From Tabrizicola sp. (GTDB lineage Bacteria > Pseudomonadota > Alphaproteobacteria > Rhodobacterales > Rhodobacteraceae), in the NCBI RefSeq assembly GCF_016792905.1, contig NZ_JAEULP010000017.1, positions 62,001-126,000 of the forward strand: a stretch of DNA of 64,000 bases, given 5' to 3'. This document shows positions 41,962-51,175 of this stretch, piece after piece (positions within the stretch are counted from its first letter, which is position 1; each line of letters opens with the position of its first letter). The notes beneath the pieces were generated by a model, which saw only the letters and a program-made list of their open reading frames with translations, did no database searches and was not told the DNA's origin. Both the position numbers and the translations under genes were made by a program.

Positions 41962-43157
41962 CAGCCTGCTCCTGCCCTGCCGCGCGCGACTATGTCCGCC
42001 CGTTCCGCTGCCCGTACCCGTGCCAGATGGTCCACCGACTGCACATCCTCAAGGGCCATGACCGTCGATCCGTTCCCGATCGCGTCATCCAGCGCTTCAA
42101 GCGTGGCCTCGACGACGCTGGCCATGTCCATGAAACCGATCTGCCCGGCAAGGAACCGGTCCAGCGCCACTTCCTTCGCCGCGTTGAACGCCGCCCCCGC
42201 CAGCCCCCGCCGCGCCATCACCTCACGCGCCAGCCGCAGCGCCGGATAGCGTGCCTCGTCGGGCGCGCGGAAGGTCAGCGTCGCCACCTGCGCGAGGTCC
42301 AGCCGCGCCACCGGAAGGTGCGACCGATCCGGCCAGTTCAGCGCATAGCCGATGGAATGGCGCATGTCTGGCGCCCCCAGATGCGCCATGATCGCCCCGT
42401 CGCGGTAGCCCACCATGGAATGGATCAGGCTCTCGGGATGGATGATCACCTCGATCTGCTCCGGAGCGACCCCGAAGAATTCCCGGGTCTCGATGACCTC
42501 CAGCGCCTTGTTGAACATGCTGGCCGAATCGATGGTGATCCGCTGCCCCATCGCCCAGTTCGGATGTGCCAGCGCGTCCGTGACCGTGGCCCGCGCCAGC
42601 GCTTCCAGCGGCCAGTCGCGCAGGGCGCCGCCGCTTGCGGTCAGGATGATCCGCTCGACCGCGGCGATGTCCTCGCCGACCAGCGCCTGGAAGATCGCCG
42701 AATGCTCACTATCCACCGGCAGGATGCGCGCGCCATGCGCGGCCGCCTCGGCCATGAGCAAAGGCCCCGCCGTGACCAGCGATTCCTTGTTCGCCAGCGC
42801 CAGCACCGACCCATGCCGCAGCGCCCGGATCCCCGGCACCAGCCCCGCGGCCCCGACGATGGCGCTCATCACCCAGTCGGCAGGCCGATCCGCGGCTTCC
42901 GCAATCGCCTCCGGCCCCGCCGCGGCCTCTACGCCCGACCCGGCCAGCCGCTCGCGCAGTTCCGCCAGGCCCGAGGGCTCGGCACAGACCGCCACCTCCG
43001 CCCGCAACTCGCGCGCCATCTCGGCAAGCCGTGCGATGTTCCGGCCCCCGGTCAGCGCCTTCACCCGGAAGGCCCTGGCCCCGCCTGCCCGCCGGATCAG
43101 ATCCACCGTCTGCTCGCCGACAGACCCGGTCGCGCCGAAGATCGACAGGCTGCGCAA
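41961..43157 (-). CDS. dxr: 1-deoxy-D-xylulose 5-phosphate reductoisomerase
   Basis: 398 residues. NADPH-dependent second step of the MEP isoprenoid pathway. NADPH-binding GATGSVGEQT (8-17), LANKESLV, the metal/substrate motif PVDSEHSAIFQ, and ASGGALRDWP in the flexible loop are all present. It follows cdsA by 3 bases and overlaps rseP by one. It supplies the isopentenyl units used by UppS in the same operon. Confidence 0.96.
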   Translation of the reverse strand: MRSLSIFGATGSVGEQTVDLIRRAGGARAFRVKALTGGRNIARLAEMARELRAEVAVCAEPSGLAELRERLAGSGVEAAAGPEAIAEAADRPADWVMSAIVGAAGLVPGIRALRHGSVLALANKESLVTAGPLLMAEAAAHGARILPVDSEHSAIFQALVGEDIAAVERIILTASGGALRDWPLEALARATVTDALAHPNWAMGQRITIDSASMFNKALEVIETREFFGVAPEQIEVIIHPESLIHSMVGYRDGAIMAHLGAPDMRHSIGYALNWPDRSHLPVARLDLAQVATLTFRAPDEARYPALRLAREVMARRGLAGAAFNAAKEVALDRFLAGQIGFMDMASVVEATLEALDDAIGNGSTVMALEDVQSVDHLARVRAAERADIVARGRAGAG

Positions 43158-43160
43158 TGC

Positions 43161-43967
43161 TCAGCCCCCGAAAAGCCCGGGGATCGGCGCCACCAGCCCC
43201 AGCACCATCACCGCGACCACAGCCCCGATCAGCGCATCGAAACGGTCCAGCACCCCGCCATGGCCGGGAATGAGGCTGGAGGCATCCTTCACCCCCGCCC
43301 GCCGCTTGACCCAGCTTTCCAGGATGTCTCCCATCTGCCCGGCAAAGGCCACCAGCGCGGACAGCGGCACCAGAAGCCAGCTCGACCCCGACAGTGCAAA
43401 GCCAAGCCCCACCAGCGCCGCACCGATCCAGCCCGCCACCGTACCCGACCAGGTCTTCTTCGGACTGATGCGTTCCCAGAACTTCGGCCCGCCCAGCATC
43501 CGGCCAGCAAAATAGCCCAGCACGTCCGAGGCGACGACCACCGCCACCAGCCACAGGATCGCCGTCGTCCCCCCCGCGTTGCGCAGACCTACAAGCCCGA
43601 ACCCGGCCAGCATGATCGCGACCGAATAAATCGCAGCCAGTCGTTGGTCACGCCGCGACGTTGTCGCCAAAACAATCGCCGGTGCCAGAAGCAGAACCAG
43701 CGCCGCCTTGCCCGGAAGGATCAAGGCCAGCAGCAGCGCAGCCGCCGCTATCCCTGCCAGAACCATTGGCGACACCTGTTGCCAGGGCGCAGTCATCCCG
43801 GCCAGTTCCCAGATCATCACCCCGGTCAGCACCACCACCAGCGCCGCGAATGCCGTGCCGCCCAGCCAGATCTCCACTGCGCCGACGCCGACCATCACGA
43901 TGGCCGACAGCAGGCGCGTGCGAAGGTCCGACCATTTGCCTGACGGGGCAGGCGCGGGCTCCATCAC
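43161..43967 (-). CDS. cdsA: Phosphatidate cytidylyltransferase
   Basis: 268 residues with about eight membrane helices. Makes CDP-diacylglycerol, precursor of all phospholipids. The C-terminal signature is KRRAGVKDASSLIPGHGGVL followed by DRFD, where the Asp residues bind magnesium. It overlaps the uppS stop by four bases at its start and lies 3 bases before dxr. Confidence 0.94.
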   Translation of the reverse strand: MMEPAPAPSGKWSDLRTRLLSAIVMVGVGAVEIWLGGTAFAALVVVLTGVMIWELAGMTAPWQQVSPMVLAGIAAAALLLALILPGKAALVLLLAPAIVLATTSRRDQRLAAIYSVAIMLAGFGLVGLRNAGGTTAILWLVAVVVASDVLGYFAGRMLGGPKFWERISPKKTWSGTVAGWIGAALVGLGFALSGSSWLLVPLSALVAFAGQMGDILESWVKRRAGVKDASSLIPGHGGVLDRFDALIGAVVAVMVLGLVAPIPGLFGG

Positions 43968-44698
43968 CGGGACACCCCGCCGAAGCGCCGCTCGCGGTTG
44001 GAGAAGCGCTGCACGATGGCCGCCAGCTCCTCCGGCCCGAAATCCGGCCAGAGCGTTTCGGTAAACTCGTATTCCGCATAGGCCGCCTGCCAGGGCAGGA
44101 AATTGCTGGTCCGCGTCTCGCCGCTGGTGCGGATCACCAGATCCGGGTCCGGCAAGCCGCCCGTATCCAGCCGCTCGGCGAAGGCCGCCTCGGTCACATG
44201 GCGCGGGTCCAGTATCCCCTGCGCCGCCGCCTCGGCTATCTTGCGCACCGCGCGCACGATCTCGTCCCGCCCGCCATAGTTGATCGCTACCGTCAGGTTC
44301 AGCCGGTCAAGCCCCGCCGTCCGCGCCTCTATCCCGGCCATCATGCGTTGCAGCTTGGGGTCAAGGCGGCTGCGGTCGCCGATGAAGCGCATCCGCACCC
44401 CGGCCTTGGCCAGCCGGTCGGCTTCGCGCTCGATGTAGCGAGCGAAGATCGCCATCAGGCCCAGCACTTCCTCAGTCGACCGTTTCCAGTTCTCGGTCGA
44501 GAAGGCGTAAAGCGTCAGCCAGCGGATGCCGAGGTCCGGCGCCGCGCGCACGATCTCTCGCACCCGTTCCGCGCCCTTGCGATGCCCGACAAGGCGCGCC
44601 CAGCCCCGGTTTGTGGCCCAGCGGCCGTTGCCATCCATGATGATCGCCAGGTGGTTCACCGGCCGCGCCGCGACACCCACCTGCAAGTCCTTAGACAA
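43964..44698 (-). CDS. uppS: Undecaprenyl diphosphate synthase (isoprenyl transferase)
   Basis: 244 residues. cis-Prenyltransferase making the C55 lipid carrier for peptidoglycan and polysaccharides. The catalytic Asp22 lies in MDGNGRWA (21-28), with LTLYAFSTENW, and DLVIRTSGETRTSNFLPWQ near the end. In the last motif the more usual EQRLSNFLLWQ is varied but keeps key Arg, Ser and Glu positions. It follows frr by 21 bases. Confidence 0.95.
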   Translation of the reverse strand: MSKDLQVGVAARPVNHLAIIMDGNGRWATNRGWARLVGHRKGAERVREIVRAAPDLGIRWLTLYAFSTENWKRSTEEVLGLMAIFARYIEREADRLAKAGVRMRFIGDRSRLDPKLQRMMAGIEARTAGLDRLNLTVAINYGGRDEIVRAVRKIAEAAAQGILDPRHVTEAAFAERLDTGGLPDPDLVIRTSGETRTSNFLPWQAAYAEYEFTETLWPDFGPEELAAIVQRFSNRERRFGGVSR

Positions 44699-44719
44699 TA
44701 CCCGTTCTCCTGCCGCCGA

Positions 44720-45286
44720 TCAGACGTGCATGATCTCTGCCTGCTTGGCCTCCAGCGCCCGGTCGACCGCGGCAATCGCCTTGTCGGTCAACTCCTGCAC
44801 CTCGTCGGACCAGAACTTCTGGTCATCCTCGCCCATGCCCTGCGCCTTTGCCTTCTTGATCTGGTCCATGCCGTCACGCCGCACATTGCGAATCGCAACC
44901 TTGGCGCTTTCGGCATAATGCGCGGCAACTTTGGTCAATTCGCGGCGGCGTTCCTCGTTGAGTTCCGGGATCGGCAGGCGGATCAGCGGGCCATCCGTCA
45001 CCGGGTTGATGCCGATGCCGCTTTCGCGGATCGCCTTTTCCACCTTGCCGATCATCGCCTTGTCCCAGACGTTGATCACCACCATGCGCGGTTCGGGCAC
45101 GTTCACGGTGCCGAGCTGGTTGATCGGGGTCATCTGGCCATAGGCGTCCACATGGATCGGTTCCACCAGCGCCGCCGAGGCCCGCCCCGTCCGCAGGCTG
45201 GCGAATTCCGTCTTCAGGGCATTCATCGCTCCGTCCATCCGGCGCTGGATGGCATCGGTGTCGATCTCGATCTCTTCATGTGCCAT
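44720..45286 (-). CDS. frr: Ribosome recycling factor
   Basis: 188 residues, the standard length. Works with EF-G to split post-termination ribosomes. The three-helix bundle with [20 protein letters not shown] and [25 protein letters not shown] is unmistakable. Conserved pyrH-frr-uppS-cdsA order. A 197-base gap separates it from pyrH. Confidence 0.97.
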   Translation of the reverse strand: MAHEEIEIDTDAIQRRMDGAMNALKTEFASLRTGRASAALVEPIHVDAYGQMTPINQLGTVNVPEPRMVVINVWDKAMIGKVEKAIRESGIGINPVTDGPLIRLPIPELNEERRRELTKVAAHYAESAKVAIRNVRRDGMDQIKKAKAQGMGEDDQKFWSDEVQELTDKAIAAVDRALEAKQAEIMHV

Positions 45287-45483
45287 GGGACATGTCCTTC
45301 ACTGCCTGCGGGGTTTCCCGCGATTTCGCGCTCTATAGCAGAGCGTCGCCGCCCCGGTATAGGCCAAAGCTCCTGACCTTCGCAGTGCGGAGACCGGGGC
45401 GTGTTGCGCAGCTGGCCGCATGGCCGTGCGTATGGCCGACTCCCATATGGTTTCCATATCGGTGCCGGACAGAGGGGCCGACC

Positions 45484-46206
45484 TCAGCCCTGAACCCTGG
45501 TATAGGTCCCCTGCCCGGCCAGAATCCCCCGGAACCCGCCGGGCTCGTCCAGCGAAAAGACGATGATCGGCAGGTCGTTGTCGCGGGCAAGCGCGATGGC
45601 CGTCGCATCCATCACGCCCAGATGCTTCTCCAGCACCTCGTCATAGCTCACATGGTCGTAACGCTTTGCGTCGGCATGCTTTTTCGGGTCCTTGTCATAG
45701 ACCCCGTCCACCTTCGTCCCCTTGAAGATCGCCTCGCAGGCCATCTCGTTTGCCCGAAGGGTCGCCGCCGTGTCGGTGGTGAAATAGGGGTTCCCGGTTC
45801 CGGCGGCGAAGATGCAGACCCGCTTCTTCTCCAGATGCCGCACCGCGCGGCGGCGGATATAGGGCTCGCAGACCTGATCCATCGGGATCGCACTGATAAC
45901 ACGGGTGAAAACGCCAATCGCCTCCAGCGCCGACTGCATGGCAAGGGCGTTCATCACCGTCGCCAGCATCCCCATATAATCCGCCGTCGTCCGCTCCATC
46001 CCCTGGGCGCTGCCCTGCAAGCCCCTGAAAATATTGCCGCCGCCGATCACCATGCAGATTTCCACCCCCATGTCGCGGACCGACTTCACCTCTTCGGCGA
46101 TGCGGTTCACCGTCGGCGGATGCAGGCCGTAGCCTTGGTCGCCCATCAGCGCCTCGCCCGAGATTTTCAGCATCACGCGGCTGTACTTGGTGGCCGTTTC
46201 GGACAT
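45484..46206 (-). CDS. pyrH: Uridylate kinase
   Basis: 240 residues. Phosphorylates UMP to UDP; amino-acid-kinase fold. [12 protein letters not shown] near residue 15, [10 protein letters not shown] and YDKDPKKH are typical. The start at 46206 gives MSETATKY and has a GGGGGG purine run upstream; an in-frame ATG 15 bases earlier is less likely. First gene of the envelope operon; it diverges from miaA with only about 45 bases between the start codons. Confidence 0.96.
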   Translation of the reverse strand: MSETATKYSRVMLKISGEALMGDQGYGLHPPTVNRIAEEVKSVRDMGVEICMVIGGGNIFRGLQGSAQGMERTTADYMGMLATVMNALAMQSALEAIGVFTRVISAIPMDQVCEPYIRRRAVRHLEKKRVCIFAAGTGNPYFTTDTAATLRANEMACEAIFKGTKVDGVYDKDPKKHADAKRYDHVSYDEVLEKHLGVMDATAIALARDNDLPIIVFSLDEPGGFRGILAGQGTYTRVQG

Positions 46207-46250
46207 GGCACCCCCCTGCATATCGTTTTGTGTTTGGACTGCGCCGCAAA

Positions 46251-47156
46251 ATGTCGCAAAACGGCGGCAGGTTCAACGGGGGATCGGCGCTGAGGATCGA
46301 CGGTATTTCGCGCGAGGCGCCGGTGCTGATCGCCGGGCCGACCGCCAGCGGGAAATCGGCGCTGGCGATGGAGCTTGCAGCGCGCGACGGACGGCTGATC
46401 GTCAATGCCGATGCCCTGCAAGTCTATGAAAACTGGCGCATCCTGACCGCCCGCCCCTCAGCCGCCGACGAACGGGCCCTGCCCCATGCGCTCTATGGTC
46501 ATATTGGTCGCGAGCAAGCCTATTCCGTCGGCCACTGGCTACGCGAGGTGGCACCGCTTCTTGACACCCGCGTGGTGATCGTCGGCGGAACCGGATTGAA
46601 TTTCAATGCCTTGACCCAGGGCCTGGCCGAAGTGCCGGATACGCCGCCCGCTATTCGCCGCGAAGCCGACGCCCGCCGTGCCGCAGAGGGGCATGAGGGC
46701 CTGCTGGCCGAACTCGACCCCGCCACCGCTGCAAGGATCGACCGCCAGAACCCGGTCCGCATCCAGCGCGCCTGGGAAGTGCTGCGCGCCACCGGGCGAG
46801 GCCTCTCTGTTTGGCAGGACGACACGCCGCAGCCCCTCTTGCCGCTGGTGCGGGCCGATGCCCTTGTCCTGGTGCCCGAGGTCGACTGGGTCAACGCCCG
46901 CATCGACCGCCGTTTCAAGGAAATGCTAACCCATGGCGCGCTAGAGGAAGCGCGGGCGAACCTTGACGGCTGGGACCCGAAGCGCCCTTCGTCGAAAGCC
47001 ATCGGCGGGCCGGAACTGATTGCGCATATTCGGGGCGAACTGACCCTGGCCGAGGCCACCGAAGCCGCCACGCTGGCCAGTCGCCAATATGCCAAACGGC
47101 AGCGGACCTGGTTCAGATCGAACATGAAGGCTTGGGTGAAACTTTCCTTGCCATGA
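46251..47156 (+). CDS. miaA: tRNA dimethylallyltransferase
   Basis: 301 residues. Adds a dimethylallyl group to A37 of tRNAs reading UNN codons. P-loop GPTASGKS (29-36), followed by [19 protein letters not shown] where the common form is SADSxQVYRxMDIGTAKP, and a C-terminal AKRQRTWFR near 285. Start at 46251 (MSQNGG) or 21 bases upstream; neither has a strong ribosome site. DnaA-box-like sequences follow the stop. Confidence 0.93.
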   Translation: MSQNGGRFNGGSALRIDGISREAPVLIAGPTASGKSALAMELAARDGRLIVNADALQVYENWRILTARPSAADERALPHALYGHIGREQAYSVGHWLREVAPLLDTRVVIVGGTGLNFNALTQGLAEVPDTPPAIRREADARRAAEGHEGLLAELDPATAARIDRQNPVRIQRAWEVLRATGRGLSVWQDDTPQPLLPLVRADALVLVPEVDWVNARIDRRFKEMLTHGALEEARANLDGWDPKRPSSKAIGGPELIAHIRGELTLAEATEAATLASRQYAKRQRTWFRSNMKAWVKLSLP

Positions 47157-47192
47157 GGGGGGTTGCAGCGGGAAGCTTAAGCGGATTGGTGC

Positions 47193-47237
47193 TTATCCAC
47201 AGGGTTATACCCATAAAAATGGAACATTTGTGGGTAA
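47193..47237. promoter_or_regulatory. Cluster of three DnaA-box-like sites
   Basis: TTATCCACA (47193-47201) is a perfect DnaA box. TTATACCCA (47205-47213) and, on the minus strand, TTACCCACA (47229-47237) each differ from it by one position outside the variable base. The cluster lies between miaA and an AraC-type gene. It may regulate a promoter or titrate DnaA; there is no AT-rich unwinding element to suggest an origin. Confidence 0.5.
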
Positions 47238-47330
47238 CTTGCCCGGCAATGGATGAAATTCGCTTGGGTTGCCCCGCGTGCCCTGCTTTACTTCGCCTGT
47301 CAGCGCCTCTGCCACAGGATCTGCCCCCAA

Positions 47331-48131
47331 ATGATAAAGCCCGCACCCGTTTCCCAGCTGCGTCTTGTCGCCATTCCCCGCCTCGCCGCTGGCGGCCGCT
47401 GGCGGGTCGAGGCGATGCGCTCGCTCTCCGAACCCTGCCTCCTCTGGTTCACCAAGGGCCAGGGCCGCATCACGATCTCGGGGGTGACGCGCGGCTACAC
47501 GGCACATAATGCGGTCTTCATCCCCGCAGGCGTCATGCACGGGTTCGAGGCGGGATCGCAGGTCTTTGGCACGGCCGTCTTCTTTGGTCGCGATCCGAAG
47601 GTCGCGCTGCCGAAGGTTCCGCTGCACCTGCGCATCCGCGAGGTCCATGCCCAGCAGGAGGTCAACGTCCTTCTCGATTCGATTCTGCGCGAGATGGAAA
47701 GCGACACCCCCGCCCATGACCGCGCGACCGAGGCCTATGTCGGGCTTCTGGGCGTCTGGCTGGAACGGCAGGCGCGCAAGGCCGACCCGCTGGAAAGCCC
47801 GCGGCAGGATGCGACGCGACGCCTGGTCTCCCGATACACCGCGCTCCTGGAGCGGAACTTCCGCACCGGCATGAATGTCGCCGATTTCGCCGCCGCCCTT
47901 GGCGTCACCCCCACTCACCTCACGCGCTGCTGCAACACTGCCTGCGGCCGCCCGGCAAGCGCCCTCCTTCAGGACCGCCGCATCTTCGAGGCCCGCAAGC
48001 TTCTGGCCGAGACCCGCATCCCCGTCGGCAAGATCGCCGAACAGCTGGGCTTCAACTCGCCCGCCTATTTCACCCGCGCCTTCCAGCACCTGACCGGCAA
48101 GTCACCCTCGGCCTTCCGTCGCGCCGGATAA
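47331..48131 (+). CDS. AraC-family transcriptional regulator
   Basis: 266 residues. N-terminal cupin-like sensing domain (about 10-130, with FIPAGVMHGFEAGS) and a C-terminal double helix-turn-helix (about 165-266, MNVADFAAALGVTPTHLTRC and IPVGKIAEQLGFNSPAYFTRAF). The start at 47331 begins MIKPAPVSQ; an in-frame ATG 78 bases upstream would add a Cys/Arg-rich leader and is unlikely. It probably controls the ABC transporter genes beginning 228 bases downstream, whose upstream region holds repeated GTCGAAA motifs. Confidence 0.9.
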   Translation: MIKPAPVSQLRLVAIPRLAAGGRWRVEAMRSLSEPCLLWFTKGQGRITISGVTRGYTAHNAVFIPAGVMHGFEAGSQVFGTAVFFGRDPKVALPKVPLHLRIREVHAQQEVNVLLDSILREMESDTPAHDRATEAYVGLLGVWLERQARKADPLESPRQDATRRLVSRYTALLERNFRTGMNVADFAAALGVTPTHLTRCCNTACGRPASALLQDRRIFEARKLLAETRIPVGKIAEQLGFNSPAYFTRAFQHLTGKSPSAFRRAG

Positions 48132-48156
48132 CAAAGCTTTGTCCGGTCGGTAAATA

Positions 48157-48224
48157 TTTTCGACACCAGCATGTCGCTTTTGGACGTCAAGCGTCGAAAC
48201 CAGCCGTTGACGCAACGTCGAAAA
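48157..48224. promoter_or_regulatory. Repeated GTCGAAA motifs upstream of the ABC transporter operon
   Basis: TTTTCGAC (48157-48164, inverted), GTCGAAA (48193-48199) and GTCGAAAA (48217-48224) lie within 68 bases, 135 or more bases before the solute-binding protein start. Such an arrangement suits an AraC-type activator, and one is encoded immediately upstream. A perfect 12-base palindrome ACAAAGCTTTGT (48131-48142) overlaps the stop of that regulator. Confidence 0.45.
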
Positions 48225-48358
48225 AAGTGCGCAATATGTCGTGGGGAAGCGCTGTTCGCGCAGGCTGTCGGGTGTCCTGGCCAAGGCCAGACGGTTCCAG
48301 CGGCATGGGGGTCGGTGCTGCCGGATAACCAATGAAAAAACCTGACAGGGAGACCAGA

Positions 48359-49993
48359 ATGAAAGACATGACCCATGAAGGCGGCCTGCATTCCGCAGCG
48401 CATATGTATGCGTCGGAATATGCCGAGGGCAAGCTCAGCCGCCGCGAGTTCCTGACCCGCACCACGGCACTCGGCGTCTCGGCCGCCGCCGCCTATGGCC
48501 TGATCGGCCTGCCCGCGCCCGCCCAGGCGCAGGAAGCCAAGACCGGCGGGATGATCCGCGTCGCCATGGAAGTGAAGGGCACCAAGGACCCGCGTCTGGC
48601 CGACTGGCCGCAGATCGCCAACATCTATCGCGGCTGGCTGGAATACCTGATCCAGTACAACAACGATGGCAGCTTCGAAGGCCGCCTGCTGGAAAGCTGG
48701 GAAGCCAACGCCGACGCGACCCAGTACACGCTGAAGATCCGCCCCGGCGTCACCTGGAACAACGGCGAACCCTTCACTGCCGATGACGTGGTGCGCAACT
48801 TCGGTCGCTGGACCGACGGCAACGTCGAGGGCAACGCCATGGCCTCGCGTTTCCCCGGCCTCGTGGACGAAGCGACCAAGACCATGCGCGAAGGCGCAGT
48901 GGTCAAGGTCGATGACACGACCGTCCAGCTGAACCTGACCGCCTCGGACATCGCCGTGGTGCCGAACCTGGCCGACTATCCGGCTGCCGTGGTGCATTCG
49001 ACCTTCAAGGACGGCGAAGACCCGTCGACCAACCCGATCGGCACCGGCCCCTATGTGCCGCAGGAAGTCGCGGTCGGCCAGAAGGCCGTCCTGGTCCGTG
49101 CGCCGAACCATACCTGGTGGGGTGGCACTGCGCCGCTGGACGAAATCCACTACATCGACTTCGGCACCGACCCGGCAGCGATGGTCGCGCTGTTCTCCTC
49201 GGACGAGGTGGACAGGAACTATGAATCGGTCGGCGAATTCATCGACATCCTCGATGGCATGGGCCTGGTGAAGGAAGAGCTTGTCACCGCCTCGACCATC
49301 GTGGTGCGGACGAACTCGACCTCGGATCTCTACAAGGACAAGGCCGTTCGCTCGGCCATCCAGCTTGCGGTCGATCCGAAGGTTGTGCTGGAACTGGGCT
49401 ACAACAACCTCGGCAAGACCGGCGAGAACCACCACATGTTCCCGATCCACCCGGAGTATCCGACCCTGCCGCCGCAGGTGATCAACCCGGCGGGTCTGGT
49501 GCCGGCGCTGGAAGCGGCAGGTCTGAAGGACACCGAGTTCGAGGTGATCTCGCTTGACGACGGCTGGGAAGCGGCGACCACCGCTGCGGTACAGGCCCAG
49601 CTCAAGGACGCGGGCATGAACATCAAGCACACGGTCATGCCGGGCTCGACATTCTGGAACGACTGGCAGAAGTATCCCTTCTCCTCCACCACCTGGAACC
49701 ACCGCCCGCTCGCCGTCCAGAACATGAGCCTGGCCTACACCTCGACCGGATCATGGAACGAGACGGGGATGGCGAACCCGGAGTTCGACGCGCTGATGGC
49801 CCAGGCCCTGGCGCTGGCCGATGCCGATGCGCGCCGGGAACTGGCGGCGAAGATGGGCACGATCCTTCAGGAAGAAGGCTACATCATCAACCCGTTCTCG
49901 CGGTCGCTGTTCAGCCACCACAAGGAAGGTTTCCTCGGGCTGGAGATGCACCCGGCCTTCGAGCACCATCACTACAAGTGGTCGATCGCCTGA
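48359..49993 (+). CDS. ABC transporter periplasmic solute-binding protein, family 5 (peptide/nickel type)
   Basis: 544 residues. A Tat signal with an unusually long lead: 36 residues precede SRREFLTRTTALGV, then an Ala-rich hydrophobic stretch ending PAQAQ. The mature part is an SBP_bac_5 domain (about 65-540), with LAESWEANAD-like LLESWEANADA, VTWNNGEPFTADDV and GTGPYVPQE motifs. The ligand could be an oligopeptide or another amine-containing compound. AGGGAG precedes the start at 48359. First gene of a four-gene operon. Confidence 0.92.
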   Translation: MKDMTHEGGLHSAAHMYASEYAEGKLSRREFLTRTTALGVSAAAAYGLIGLPAPAQAQEAKTGGMIRVAMEVKGTKDPRLADWPQIANIYRGWLEYLIQYNNDGSFEGRLLESWEANADATQYTLKIRPGVTWNNGEPFTADDVVRNFGRWTDGNVEGNAMASRFPGLVDEATKTMREGAVVKVDDTTVQLNLTASDIAVVPNLADYPAAVVHSTFKDGEDPSTNPIGTGPYVPQEVAVGQKAVLVRAPNHTWWGGTAPLDEIHYIDFGTDPAAMVALFSSDEVDRNYESVGEFIDILDGMGLVKEELVTASTIVVRTNSTSDLYKDKAVRSAIQLAVDPKVVLELGYNNLGKTGENHHMFPIHPEYPTLPPQVINPAGLVPALEAAGLKDTEFEVISLDDGWEAATTAAVQAQLKDAGMNIKHTVMPGSTFWNDWQKYPFSSTTWNHRPLAVQNMSLAYTSTGSWNETGMANPEFDALMAQALALADADARRELAAKMGTILQEEGYIINPFSRSLFSHHKEGFLGLEMHPAFEHHHYKWSIA

Positions 49994-50022
49994 TCGGTCC
50001 GATCAGCTGAATCTAGCTCAAT

Positions 50023-50043
50023 GGGGCGCGCCTTGCGCGCCCC
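50023..50043. repeat. Strong hairpin between solute-binding protein and permease genes
   Basis: GGGGCGCGC (50023-50031) and GCGCGCCCC (50035-50043) form a perfect 9-base stem with a CTT loop, 30 bases after the solute-binding protein stop and 31 before the permease start. There is no T-run. It probably protects the upstream mRNA from 3' decay, favouring excess of the binding protein. Confidence 0.65.
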
Positions 50044-50073
50044 TGCCAGAGACACTTTAGCAAGAGGACCGGC

Positions 50074-51162
50074 ATGGGAAAGTTCGTGCTCCGGCGGCTT
50101 GGGGTCATGCTCCTTACAGCCATTGCCCTGACCTTTGTGGTCTTCTACCTGACAAACCTGCCCCCCAATCTTGAGAAACTGGCCCGCACCGAGGGTTCGG
50201 TCCGCATGTCCGAAGAGGCCGTGCAGGACTGGATCGAACAGAACGGCCACTCCGGTTCGGTCTTTGGCCGCTACGGCCAGTGGCTGGGCGTCGTTCCCGG
50301 CTGGACCTATACCGACGAGAAGGGCGACACCCGTGGCCGCTGCTTCGCGATCGGCCAGGATGCCGCCGCCGCTCCCACGTACTGCGGCCTTCTGCAGGGC
50401 GACTGGGGCTATTCCACCTTCTTCAAGAAACCTGTCGCGGACTCGCTGGGTGAAAAACTGGCGGCAACCGGCTGGCTGATGCTGGCGGTGATGCTGGTCA
50501 TGGTGCCGACCTCGCTGTTCCTTGGCGTGTTGTCGGGGATGCGCGAAGGCTCGGCCACCGACCGGACGCTCTCGACTTTCTCCATCGCCTCGACCGCCAC
50601 CCCGGAGTATGTTTCGGGCGTCGTTCTGGTCGCGCTGTTTGCCACCGCTGCCACCGGCATCTCGCCGCTCCTGGCGGAATACGGTCTGATCGAGCCGAAG
50701 AAGACCCTCTTCCTGGCATCCGCCACCTCGGCGATGGAGGACATCACCTTCTGGAACTTCGCGCTGCCGGTGATGACCATCGCGCTCTACGGCATCGGCT
50801 ACATCGCCCGGATGACCCGCGCCTCGATGACCGAGGTGATGACCCAGCAATACATCCGAACCGCCCGGCTGAAAGGCGTGCCATTCCGCACAGTCGTCAT
50901 GAAGCACGCCCTGCGAAACGCGCTGATCGCGCCCTTCACGGTGATCATGCTTCAGTTTCCCTGGCTTCTGAATGGTGTCGTCATCGTGGAAAGCCTGTTC
51001 AACTACAAGGGCTTCGGCTGGACGCTGGTGCAGGCGGCCTCGAACAACGACATCCCGCTGCTTCTCGCCTGTTCCTGTGTGGCGGTGGTCGTCGTCCTGC
51101 TGACGCAGCTGATCTCGGACATCGGCTATGTCTTCCTGAACCCCCGCATCCGGCTGGCCTGA
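50074..51162 (+). CDS. ABC transporter permease, DppB-like
   Basis: 362 residues, six membrane helices. After the first helix (FVLRRLGVMLLTAIALTFVVF) comes a periplasmic loop of about 100 residues (35-130) containing the usual GDWGYSTFFKKPVADSL segment. The BPD_transp_1 domain covers about 145-360, with the EAA-like loop QQYIRTARLKGVPFRTVVMKH that contacts the ATPase. It pairs with the permease at 51176. Confidence 0.93.
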   Translation: MGKFVLRRLGVMLLTAIALTFVVFYLTNLPPNLEKLARTEGSVRMSEEAVQDWIEQNGHSGSVFGRYGQWLGVVPGWTYTDEKGDTRGRCFAIGQDAAAAPTYCGLLQGDWGYSTFFKKPVADSLGEKLAATGWLMLAVMLVMVPTSLFLGVLSGMREGSATDRTLSTFSIASTATPEYVSGVVLVALFATAATGISPLLAEYGLIEPKKTLFLASATSAMEDITFWNFALPVMTIALYGIGYIARMTRASMTEVMTQQYIRTARLKGVPFRTVVMKHALRNALIAPFTVIMLQFPWLLNGVVIVESLFNYKGFGWTLVQAASNNDIPLLLACSCVAVVVVLLTQLISDIGYVFLNPRIRLA

Positions 51163-51175
51163 GGGAGGGCGCAAA

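Noticed and set aside
47157-47330. Chromosomal origin of replication
   Set aside because: Three DnaA-like boxes occur, but there is no AT-rich unwinding region and no origin-associated gene (such as hemE, parAB, dnaA or rpmH) nearby.
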